From assembly GCA_902778625.1 (NCBI GenBank), contig CACYYM010000004.1, forward strand, positions 62,001 through 126,000: a stretch of 64,000 nt of DNA, written 5' to 3'. The stretch is from an uncultured Bacteroidales bacterium. GTDB lineage: Bacteria; Bacteroidota; Bacteroidia; Bacteroidales; Bacteroidaceae. A program made the translations under genes and the position numbers. The notes beneath the pieces were generated by a model. The model did no database searches. It had not been told where the DNA came from and was given only the letters and a program-made list of their open reading frames with translations. How positions within the stretch are numbered: the first letter of the stretch is position 1; each line of letters opens with the position of its first letter. This document shows positions 49,580-57,866 of the stretch, piece by piece.

Positions 49580-51169
49580 TTGTCAAATAGTCAATTAAAT
49601 AGGCTGCTCTCCTCGCTCATTGTGCTGCTTGCAGTGACGGGTTCCAACGCTCAAGACGCGCCGCAGGTGCCGTCCTTGGTTGTGAACATCGTTATTGACC
49701 AGTTGCGCAGCGACTACCTTGATGCCTTTACGCCTCTTTATGGGCAAGGAGGTTTCCAACGTCTCAAGGAGCAAGGCCGCTACTATTCGCAGGCAGAATA
49801 TCCTTTCAGCGCACCCGATCCTGCCTCAGCGATGGCGTGCTTGATGACAGGCACAAGTCCTTACGCAAACGGCATCGTAGGAGATCGCTGGCTCGACCGA
49901 CAGACATTGCTGCCTGTCTTCTGTGTTGACGACACGACCTATCCTGGCATCCATACCGACGAGAAGTCTTCGCCGAAGCATCTTGCCGTTTCAACCATAG
50001 GCGACGAACTGAAGGTTTCTTCCGACGGAAAGAGCATAGTCTATTCCATCGCGCCGACTCGTGAGGCTGCAGTTCTTGGTGCAGGCCACGCTGGAAACTG
50101 TGCTTTCTGGCTCGATGACTGGACAGGCAGATGGGCTTCAAGCCTTTACTACGACAGCTATCCCGATTGGGCGACGCAATATGATGTCCGCTCCTCGCTT
50201 GAGGATCGCATCAATGATATCACTTGGAAGCCTCTCAACGAACAAGTTGAAAACTTCCATTACTTTGTTTCTGACGGCGCGAAGGGCAAGCCCTTCAGTC
50301 ACAAATTCAAGAGCAACCGCAAGTTCCGCGAGTTCAAAGCGACCGCTTGCGTCAATGATGAAGTCAATCTCTTTGCCAAAGAAGCCATCGAGAAGGCAGG
50401 CCTCGGCACAGATGCCGTCACGGATCTGCTGACGCTCACCTACTATGCAGGTGCTTACGACCACCAGTCTGCCATGACGTACGGCATGGAGCTACAGGAC
50501 ACGTATGCTCGTCTCGACCGTCAACTTGAGGACATCTTCGAGTTCGTAGAGCAGAAAGTAGGCATCAACAAGACACTCTTCATCGTAACAAGTACGGGGT
50601 ACTTCGACTCAGAAGAGATGATGGACCTGAGCAAGTACCGCATCCCGACTGGTGTCTTCTCCATCACGAAGGCAAGGGCTTTGCTCAACATGTACCTCAT
50701 CGCAGTCTATGGACCTGGTGATTACGTCGAAACTAACATTGACAATCAGATATATCTTAACCTCAAACTCATTGAGAATCGTAATCTCAACCTGACAGAG
50801 GTACTCGACCGTTGCAGCGCTTTCCTCATCCAGTTGAGTGGCGTGAAAGACGTCTATACAAGTCAACGACTTGCTCTTGGTGCAGGCACACCCGGCATCA
50901 GCAAACTCCGAAATGCATACAACCCGAAGTGCTCGGGCGATATACTTATACAGGTTTCCCCGGGATGGGTGCTCAAGGATGAGGACAAGCACGAGCAGTC
51001 GCTCAGTCGTGAGTCGTACCTAAGCTTCCCGCTTTTCTTCTTTGGCGCAAACATCGTGCCCGAGAAGGTACGTATTCCCGTAAGCATCGACCAGGTAGCA
51101 CCTACCGTTGCACAGGCACTTCGCATCCGCGCCCCGAATGCTTGCCCCCAGGCGCCGCTCAACTATTGA
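49580..51169 (+). CDS. alkaline-phosphatase superfamily protein with degenerate metal site
   Basis: A 529-residue exported protein from a TTG start (signal peptide about 1-24). The superfamily N-terminus VVNIVIDQLRSDYLDAF keeps the first metal Asp (residue 40). Later sites are altered: the nucleophile region reads SAPDPASAMACLMTG, the usual STDYVGH metal loop is TYYAGAYDHQ (287-296), TADHG is TSTGYF (337-342), and the last THVPL motif is LSFPL. Compared with PafA-like phosphatases, most Zn ligands seem lost, so I infer a non-catalytic or re-purposed protein. It lies between the DUF4105 gene and secA. Confidence 0.75.
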   Translation: MSNSQLNRLLSSLIVLLAVTGSNAQDAPQVPSLVVNIVIDQLRSDYLDAFTPLYGQGGFQRLKEQGRYYSQAEYPFSAPDPASAMACLMTGTSPYANGIVGDRWLDRQTLLPVFCVDDTTYPGIHTDEKSSPKHLAVSTIGDELKVSSDGKSIVYSIAPTREAAVLGAGHAGNCAFWLDDWTGRWASSLYYDSYPDWATQYDVRSSLEDRINDITWKPLNEQVENFHYFVSDGAKGKPFSHKFKSNRKFREFKATACVNDEVNLFAKEAIEKAGLGTDAVTDLLTLTYYAGAYDHQSAMTYGMELQDTYARLDRQLEDIFEFVEQKVGINKTLFIVTSTGYFDSEEMMDLSKYRIPTGVFSITKARALLNMYLIAVYGPGDYVETNIDNQIYLNLKLIENRNLNLTEVLDRCSAFLIQLSGVKDVYTSQRLALGAGTPGISKLRNAYNPKCSGDILIQVSPGWVLKDEDKHEQSLSRESYLSFPLFFFGANIVPEKVRIPVSIDQVAPTVAQALRIRAPNACPQAPLNY

Positions 51170-51220
51170 AACATACGCCTGACCGACCACACGAGAGAAT
51201 GCAAAAAGGATATGTTAAAA

Positions 51221-51303
51221 ACGCCGCACGCGGGGATTGCAATCGCCGCACGCGGAAATGGGCAACGCCGCACGCGGCGTTTTGAATCCCCGCACGCGGC
51301 GTT
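51221..51303 (+). repeat. 22-bp period array, GC-rich family, 4 units
   Basis: CCGCACGCGG at 51224, 51246, 51268 and 51290: exact 22-bp steps. The third and fourth units both end in GCGGCGTTT. It lies between the phosphatase-like gene and secA on the same strand, so it may separate two transcripts. Confidence 0.92.
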
Positions 51304-51352
51304 TGAAAACCATCAACCAATCATCAACGAACAATACATTATAATATAATAT

Positions 51353-54300
51353 ATGGACATTTCCAAATTTCTGGTAAAACTATTCGGCGACAAGAAAAGC
51401 CGAGACCTGAAAGCCTATCGCCCGATGGTAGAGGCAGTGCTGAAGGTCTATCCTGAGATACAAGCCCTTTCGAACGATGAACTGCGCGAACGCTCGAAGG
51501 CAATAAGACAACGCATTCAAGACTCCGTCACAGACCTGCGCGGACAGATACAGGTGCTGAAGGACAAGATTCCTTCCACCGACATACAAGACCGCGCCCC
51601 CATCTTCGCACAGATAGACAAACTTGAAAAGGAAGTGCTTGATACCTTCGAAAAGGCTCTCGACAAGGAGCGCGCAGAAGTATTCGCCATCGTGAAGAGG
51701 ACAGCCGAGCTGTTTGCAACGAACGAGACTGTCGAGGTCACAGCCAACGACTTCGACCGTGACCTCGCCGCCTCGCACGACTTTGTGGACATCGAAGGCG
51801 ACAAGGCCATTTACCACAATCATTGGGTAGCTGGCGGCAACGACTTGAAGTGGGACATGATACACTTCGACGTACAGCTCTTCGGCGGCACAGTGCTGCA
51901 TCAGGGCAAGATTGCTGAGATGTTCACGGGTGAAGGTAAAACCCTTACCGCAACACTCCCCGTCTTCCTCAACGCCTTGACTGGCAACGGCGTACACGTC
52001 GTGACGGTCAACGACTATCTGGCAAAGCGTGACTCGGAGTGGATGGGACCCATCTACATGTTCCACGGTCTGAGCGTCGATTGCATTGACAAGCATCAGC
52101 CCAACAGCGAGGCACGCCGCAAAGCTTACCTCGCCGACATCACCTTCGGCACAAACAACGAGTTCGGCTTCGACTACCTTCGCGACAACATGGCGCAAGA
52201 CCCGAAGGACCTCGTGCAACGAGCCCACAACTATGCCATCGTGGATGAGGTGGACTCTGTCCTCATCGACGATGCCCGTACGCCACTCATCATCTCTGGT
52301 CCCGTGCCGAAGGGCGACGACCAGCAGTTCGAACAATATCAGCCCCTCGTAGAGCGTCTTGTTGGCGTTCAAAGGCAGTTAGCTACCCAATATCTTGCTG
52401 ACGCGAAGAAGCAGATCACAGAAGGAACAGAGGCAAACGACAAGCAAAAGACAGCCGAAGGTTTCCTCGCCCTCTTCCGCAGCCACAAAGCTCTGCCCAA
52501 GAACAAGCCGCTTATTAAGTTCCTTTCTGAGCCAGGCATCAAGGCAGGCATGCTTTCCACCGAGGAAATCTACATGGAAAACAACAACCGCCGTATGCAC
52601 GAAGCTACCGACCCGTTGTATTTCGTGGTCGATGAGAAGATGAACAGCGTGGAGCTGACAGACAAAGGCAACGAGTGGTTGGCATCACAAGTCAACGATC
52701 CCGAGCTGTTCGTCCTCCCCGACATTGCTACCATCCTCTCACAGATCGACCATTCCGGCAAGACAGACGAGGAGAAGATCGAGGAGAAAGATCGCATCTT
52801 CAATGATTACGCAACCAAGAGCGAACGCGTCCACACGATACAACAACTGCTAAAGGCCTATACAATGTTCAACCTTAATGACGAGTACGTCATCGTGGAC
52901 GGCGAAATTAAGATTGTGGACGAGCAGACAGGCCGCATCATGGAAGGCCGCCGCTGGAGCGACGGCTTACATCAGGCTGTCGAGGCAAAGGAGCATGTGA
53001 AGGTGCAAGCTGCTACGCAGACATATGCCACCATTACCCTGCAGAACTACTTCCGCATGTATCACAAGCTCGCAGGTATGACGGGCACAGCTGTCACTGA
53101 AGCAGGCGAGTTCTGGGACATCTACAAGCTCGATGTCGTGGAGGTGCCGACGAACCGCCCCGTCGTACGTGTCGACATGAACGATCGCGTGTATCGCACG
53201 CAACGTGAGAAGTATAAAGCCGTCATCGAAGAGGTCGAGTTGATGCGCACCAACGGACGTCCTGTGCTTGTCGGCACAACGAGCGTCGAGATTTCTGAAA
53301 TGCTCTCCAAGATGTTGCAGATGCGCAAGATACCTCATCAGGTGTTGAACGCAAAGCTGCATCAGAAGGAGGCAGACATCGTGGCATTGGCAGGCCAGAG
53401 TGCCATGGGCACCGTCTATGTGGCAACCGACGGACGCGCCTTCAACGAGAAGAGCACAGCCATAAGCTATCAGACACGCATCGAGGCCGAAGCTGCCAAG
53501 AAAGAGAAGCGCGAGCCTCGTGAAGCCCTTGAACTCATTAAGACTGAAGAGCGAATGCTTGGCACCGTAACCATCGCCACCAACATGGCAGGTCGTGGTA
53601 CCGACATTAAGCTTTCACCAGAAGTAAAGGAGGCAGGTGGTCTTGCCATTGTTGGCACAGAACGTCATGAAAGCCGTCGCGTTGACCGTCAGCTGCGTGG
53701 ACGTTCCGGTCGTCAAGGTGACCCAGGCAGCAGCGTCTTCTTCGTCAGCATTGAGGACAAGCTGATGCGTCTCTTCGCCAGCGAACGCATTGCCAGAGTG
53801 ATGGACAGCCTCGGCTTCAAGGACGGTGAGATGATAGAGCACAGCATGATTACGCGAAGCATCGAGAACGCCCAGAAGAAGGTCGAGGAAAACCACTTCG
53901 GCATCCGTAAGAACCTGCTTGAGTATGATGATGTCATGAACAAGCAGCGTACGGTCATCTATGAGAAGCGTCGTCATGCCCTCATCGGCGAACGTCTTGG
54001 CATGGACATCAGCAACATGATTTGGGACCGTGTCTGCAACATCCTCGAGAACAACGACTACGAGGGATGCAAGATGCGCTTCCTCGAAATCATGGCAATG
54101 GAAGTGCCTTTCACAGCCGAGCAGTTCGAGACAATGAAGCTCGACGACGTAGCAGAACTTGCTTACCAAAAGGTTCTCGAGCGCTTCCAACAGAAGCAGG
54201 AAATCATGATGAACAACGCCAACAAGGTCGTAACAACCATCTACGAGAGTCCGCAGGGCAGTATGTACGAGAACCTTATGGTGCCCGTACTTGCAGGCAA

Positions 54301-54817
54301 CCGCCAATACAACATCCCGACAAACCTCAAAGAGGCATACGAAAGCCAGTCGCGCTCTGTTGTGACATCTTTCCACAAGGCCATCATCCTGCACATCATT
54401 GATGACGCTTGGAAAGAAAACCTGCGACTGCTCGACGAACTGAAGCATAGCGTACACAACGCCAGCTACGAGCAGAAGGATCCCCTGCTCATCTTCAAGT
54501 TGGAGAGCGCTAAGCTGTTCGACGACATGATAAATCAAATCAACGACCGCACGGTGTCCATCATCATGCGTGCTATGATACCGGAACTGCAGATACAAGG
54601 TGCACCGCAACAGGAAGAGCCGCGCCGTGAGCGTCCTCGTCTGCAGGAATCGCGCGGCGAGTTGACTGATGCAGGAATGCAACAGGCAGCAGCTCGCGAC
54701 ACGCGAGACCGTCAGCCTGTGCAGCCCATCCGTCGTGAGAACCTGCCCGGTCGCAATGACCCATGCCCTTGTGGCAGCGGCAAGAAGTTCAAGCAGTGTC
54801 ACGGAAAGAACCTGTAA
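51353..54817 (+). CDS. secA: preprotein translocase ATPase SecA
   Basis: A 1154-residue motor protein that drives export through SecYEG. It has Walker [25 protein letters not shown] (Walker B/DEAD-like), the helicase second half with AGRGTDIKL and [17 protein letters not shown]-type motif (here [16 protein letters not shown]), and the C-terminal zinc motif [14 protein letters not shown] that binds SecB or ribosomes. It is longer than the E. coli protein (901) because of insertions typical of Bacteroidetes, including an acidic one in the 330-480 range. An AT-rich ATACATTATAATATAAT motif precedes the start. Confidence 0.96.
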   Translation: MDISKFLVKLFGDKKSRDLKAYRPMVEAVLKVYPEIQALSNDELRERSKAIRQRIQDSVTDLRGQIQVLKDKIPSTDIQDRAPIFAQIDKLEKEVLDTFEKALDKERAEVFAIVKRTAELFATNETVEVTANDFDRDLAASHDFVDIEGDKAIYHNHWVAGGNDLKWDMIHFDVQLFGGTVLHQGKIAEMFTGEGKTLTATLPVFLNALTGNGVHVVTVNDYLAKRDSEWMGPIYMFHGLSVDCIDKHQPNSEARRKAYLADITFGTNNEFGFDYLRDNMAQDPKDLVQRAHNYAIVDEVDSVLIDDARTPLIISGPVPKGDDQQFEQYQPLVERLVGVQRQLATQYLADAKKQITEGTEANDKQKTAEGFLALFRSHKALPKNKPLIKFLSEPGIKAGMLSTEEIYMENNNRRMHEATDPLYFVVDEKMNSVELTDKGNEWLASQVNDPELFVLPDIATILSQIDHSGKTDEEKIEEKDRIFNDYATKSERVHTIQQLLKAYTMFNLNDEYVIVDGEIKIVDEQTGRIMEGRRWSDGLHQAVEAKEHVKVQAATQTYATITLQNYFRMYHKLAGMTGTAVTEAGEFWDIYKLDVVEVPTNRPVVRVDMNDRVYRTQREKYKAVIEEVELMRTNGRPVLVGTTSVEISEMLSKMLQMRKIPHQVLNAKLHQKEADIVALAGQSAMGTVYVATDGRAFNEKSTAISYQTRIEAEAAKKEKREPREALELIKTEERMLGTVTIATNMAGRGTDIKLSPEVKEAGGLAIVGTERHESRRVDRQLRGRSGRQGDPGSSVFFVSIEDKLMRLFASERIARVMDSLGFKDGEMIEHSMITRSIENAQKKVEENHFGIRKNLLEYDDVMNKQRTVIYEKRRHALIGERLGMDISNMIWDRVCNILENNDYEGCKMRFLEIMAMEVPFTAEQFETMKLDDVAELAYQKVLERFQQKQEIMMNNANKVVTTIYESPQGSMYENLMVPVLAGNRQYNIPTNLKEAYESQSRSVVTSFHKAIILHIIDDAWKENLRLLDELKHSVHNASYEQKDPLLIFKLESAKLFDDMINQINDRTVSIIMRAMIPELQIQGAPQQEEPRRERPRLQESRGELTDAGMQQAAARDTRDRQPVQPIRRENLPGRNDPCPCGSGKKFKQCHGKNL

Positions 54818-54841
54818 GATGTAAGACGTAAGAGTTAAATT

Positions 54842-55282
54842 ATGGAAGCAAGCAAACAGACAATCCAGCAGATTGAGCGCACACTGCGCAAGGTCATTGC
54901 TAAGTTCCCGCCTGAGGCAGAGCCTGTCATGACAGACATCCACCTTCTTGTGAGCAACTACACCGGCGAGATACGCACCTACAACGACGATGATGACGAA
55001 CTTGACCGCTGTGTCGTCGAGGAGTGGATAAAGAGTTCCGATGAGACGTTCTATGAGGACATCGTTCCCATCCTTCGCAGTTGCATTGAAGAAATGCGTC
55101 CGAGCATTGAAAAGATGAGCATCCTGCAACCGTTCAGTTTCGTTCTCATCGACGAAGACCACGAAACACTGCAGGACCTGGTCATCATCGACAACGAAGA
55201 GACCGTGATGCTCGACAGCACGTTGCTCGACGGACTCGAGGACGATCTTGACGCCTTCCTTAAACAACTTTTGGAGGACTAA
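54842..55282 (+). CDS. small acidic protein of unknown function after secA
   Basis: A 146-residue soluble protein, strongly acidic at the C-terminus (DSTLLDGLEDDLDAFLKQLLED split: LLDGLEDDLDAF) and around DDDDELD near residue 50. No signal peptide or membrane segment. I recognise no family. It lies 24 bp after secA and is probably co-transcribed, so a link to export or chaperone function is possible by position only. Confidence 0.65.
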   Translation: MEASKQTIQQIERTLRKVIAKFPPEAEPVMTDIHLLVSNYTGEIRTYNDDDDELDRCVVEEWIKSSDETFYEDIVPILRSCIEEMRPSIEKMSILQPFSFVLIDEDHETLQDLVIIDNEETVMLDSTLLDGLEDDLDAFLKQLLED

Positions 55283-55383
55283 CGACATCATAAGACGAGC
55301 TCCGCTGTAACGTCTGCAAGCAAAAACGGCACAGGAACGCACATTTTCTTCATGTAAATGTCTGTTATATGAAAAAAAATGCG

Positions 55384-55391
55384 TACCTTTG
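55384..55391 (+). promoter_or_regulatory. -7 box TACCTTTG, with TCTG 19 bp upstream
   Basis: It matches TAnnTTTG. The TCTG at 55361-55364 is one base from the -33 TTTG at the right spacing. The foldase gene starts 45 bp downstream. Confidence 0.65.
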
Positions 55392-55435
55392 TGCGCTTTT
55401 TAAGCCAACAATAATAAACAAAACATAAACAACAC

Positions 55436-57589
55436 ATGGCAACATTACAAAAAATTCGCAACAGAGGCAAGATCCTCATCTTTACTGTCGGTCTCGCACT
55501 CTTTGCCTTCATTGCCGAAGAGTTTGTGCGCTCTCTCTCTTACACACAGACGGAGCGTCACCAGCGTGTCGGCAAGATTTACGGCGAGAAGATTAACGTA
55601 CAGGAATTCAACGCACAGGTCGAAGAGTACACCGACGTCGTGAAGTTCACACAAGGTGTCAACACTCTAAGCGACGACCAGATCTCTATGATGCGCGATC
55701 AGGTATGGCAGACACTCGTCAACGATAAGCTCATGGAGCATGAGTGTGAGAAGCTCGGCATCACCGTTACCGATGCAGAGATGCAGGACATCATCAACAA
55801 CGGCCGTAACCCGATGCTCGCACAGACGCCTTTCCGCACTGCTCAGGGCACATTTGACGTGAACGCATTGAAGCAGTTCCTCAACCAGTACAGCGAGGTG
55901 ATGACCAATCCCAACCTTTCAAGCGAGGTGAAGGAGCAGTACCAGCAGATGAACAATTACTGGAAGTTCATCGAGAAGACCATCCGTCGTCAGACATTGA
56001 ACAACAAGTACCAGTCTCTGCTCAACGGCCTCATGGTCAGCAATCCTGTGGCAGCTCAGGCAAGCTTCGACGGCCGCAGCAATGAGAGCGACATTTACAT
56101 GGCAGCTCTGCCCTTCACAAGCATCAAGGACGACGACGTGAAGGTTGAGGACAGCGATCTCAAGGCTAAGTACGAGGAGATGAAGGAAATGTTCCGTGCC
56201 GACGAGGAGACGCGCGACATCAAGTACATCGACATCAAGGTGACCGCCAGCGCAGAAGACAAGGCCAACCTGCAGAAGGAGATGGAAGGCTATGCACAGG
56301 CACTGCTCGAAGGTGCTGACCCCGCAAAGACCGTCCGCGAGGCTGCAAGCCAGGTTCCCTACAGCGTGCTCCCCGTCAGCGCAAAGTCTCTGCCTCACGA
56401 CATCGCCGAGAAGCTCGACTCACTGACCATCGGCGCACAGGTAGGTCCTTTCGTTCACGAGCACGACAACACCATCAACATCGTTCGCCTCATTGGCAAG
56501 GCCACACTTCCCGATTCAGTCGAGGTTCGTCAGATTGCAGCTCCCGGCAACGACATGGCTGCCATGGAGAAGACAGCTGACAGCATCATGACCGCTCTCG
56601 CAGCCGGTGCAAACTTCGACACCATCGCCAAGAAGTATGACCAGCCCGCCACTAAGACTTGGATTACAAGCAACCAGTACGAAGGCCAGGCTATGGACGA
56701 AAACAACCGCAAGTTCCTCACTACGATTACTAACGCAGCCGTTGGCAGCACCAACAAGATTGTGCTCGACGGTCAGGGCGTCATCATCGCACAGGTTACC
56801 GACCGCCGCAATATCATCCCGAAGTACGACGTCGCTGTCATCAAGCGCGCAATAGACTTCAGCAAGGACACCTACAACAAGGCATTCAACGACTTCAGCA
56901 GCTTCCTCGCAGGCAACGCCAAGGCAGAGGACATCGAGGCCAACGCAGCACAGGCTGGCTACACCGTCCAGACACGCAACAACCTTCGCAGCACTGAGCA
57001 CAATGTAGTAAATGTACGCAGCACACGCGAAGCTCTCCGTTGGATCTTCGACGAGAAGACAAAGGTGGGCGACGTATCTCCCCTGTATGAATGCGGCGAG
57101 AACGACCACCTGCTGGTCATCACACTTACTGGCATCCACAAGAAAGGCTATCTGCCTTGGGACGACGAGCAGATCCGCACCTTCCTGACCAGCGAGGTTA
57201 TGAAGGACAAGAAGGCTGTCATGCTCCAGGAGAAGATGAAGAATGCTAAGAGCATCGCTGACGTAGCCAAGATTGAAGGCGCAGTCACCGATACCATCAA
57301 ACACGTCACCTTCACTGGCAATGCTTTCGTTTCGAAGATTGGTGCAAGCGAACCCATCCTGAGCGGTTCTGTAAGCAAGGCTAAGAAGGGCGAGTTCAAG
57401 TCCGGTATCAAGGGTAAGGCTGCCGTCTATGCTTATCAGGTGCTCGAGCAGACTAAGACTGACGCGAAGTTCGACAAGAAGGAGGAAGAGCAGAAGCTCC
57501 AGCAAAGCGCAAGCCGCTACCTCAGCAACTTCACAGGCGAGCTGATGCAGAAAGCCGACATCAACGACAAGCGCTACATCTTCTTCTAA
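55436..57589 (+). CDS. PpiD/SurA-like peptidylprolyl isomerase, inner-membrane anchored
   Basis: A 717-residue periplasmic foldase. A single N-terminal helix (ILIFTVGLALFAFIAEEFV) anchors it to the inner membrane. A SurA_N-type helical domain (about 40-200, with VNDKLMEHECEKLGITVTDAEM split: KLMEHECEKLGITVTDAEM) is followed by parvulin-like segments (about 240-370 and 375-460). Degeneracy of the parvulin signature suggests mainly chaperone rather than isomerase activity. Length and layout fit Bacteroidetes PpiD homologues. It is a single-gene unit with its own promoter and a strong terminator. Confidence 0.85.
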   Translation: MATLQKIRNRGKILIFTVGLALFAFIAEEFVRSLSYTQTERHQRVGKIYGEKINVQEFNAQVEEYTDVVKFTQGVNTLSDDQISMMRDQVWQTLVNDKLMEHECEKLGITVTDAEMQDIINNGRNPMLAQTPFRTAQGTFDVNALKQFLNQYSEVMTNPNLSSEVKEQYQQMNNYWKFIEKTIRRQTLNNKYQSLLNGLMVSNPVAAQASFDGRSNESDIYMAALPFTSIKDDDVKVEDSDLKAKYEEMKEMFRADEETRDIKYIDIKVTASAEDKANLQKEMEGYAQALLEGADPAKTVREAASQVPYSVLPVSAKSLPHDIAEKLDSLTIGAQVGPFVHEHDNTINIVRLIGKATLPDSVEVRQIAAPGNDMAAMEKTADSIMTALAAGANFDTIAKKYDQPATKTWITSNQYEGQAMDENNRKFLTTITNAAVGSTNKIVLDGQGVIIAQVTDRRNIIPKYDVAVIKRAIDFSKDTYNKAFNDFSSFLAGNAKAEDIEANAAQAGYTVQTRNNLRSTEHNVVNVRSTREALRWIFDEKTKVGDVSPLYECGENDHLLVITLTGIHKKGYLPWDDEQIRTFLTSEVMKDKKAVMLQEKMKNAKSIADVAKIEGAVTDTIKHVTFTGNAFVSKIGASEPILSGSVSKAKKGEFKSGIKGKAAVYAYQVLEQTKTDAKFDKKEEEQKLQQSASRYLSNFTGELMQKADINDKRYIFF

Positions 57590-57610
57590 AGAAGAAATCA
57601 GTAATAAGCG

Positions 57611-57646
57611 AAAGCCCCTTGCAGAAATCTGCAGGGGGCTTTCTTT
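57611..57646 (+). terminator. intrinsic terminator after the foldase gene
   Basis: AAAGCCCC-T-TGCAG (611-624 of this kb) pairs with CTGCA-G-GGGGCTTT (629-642), a 13-14 bp stem with a 4-nt loop, then TTCTTT. It lies 21 bp after the stop codon. Confidence 0.88.
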
Positions 57647-57690
57647 ATAACAGAACGCCCATTAAGCCTTCTTACCTATAAGGTTCACAA

Positions 57691-57796
57691 ACGCCGCACG
57701 CGGGGATTAAAACGCCGCACGCGGAGATTGCCAACGCCGCACGCGGGGATTGCCAACGCCGCACGCGGGGATTAAAACGCCGCACGCGGCGTTGGA
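57691..57796 (+). repeat. 22-bp period array, GC-rich family, 5 units
   Basis: CCGCACGCGG at 57694, 57715, 57737, 57759 and 57780: steps 21, 22, 22 and 21. The 21-bp steps follow units ending GGGATTAAAA. The last unit is the closing palindrome. It lies between the two terminators of convergent genes. Confidence 0.92.
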
Positions 57797-57804
57797 ATAT
57801 ACAA

Positions 57805-57835
57805 AAAGGGACAGCCCGAACTGAGCTGTCCCTTT
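57805..57835 (-). terminator. intrinsic terminator for the M6 protease unit
   Basis: AAAGGGACAGC (57805-57815) pairs with GCTGTCCCTTT (57825-57835). Read on the minus strand, it is followed by a T run (the A run at 57803-57807). A further palindrome GTGCCA-AC-TGGCAC lies at 57844-57857. Confidence 0.85.
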
Positions 57836-57866
57836 GGGAACTCGTGCCAACTGGCACAAACCATTA

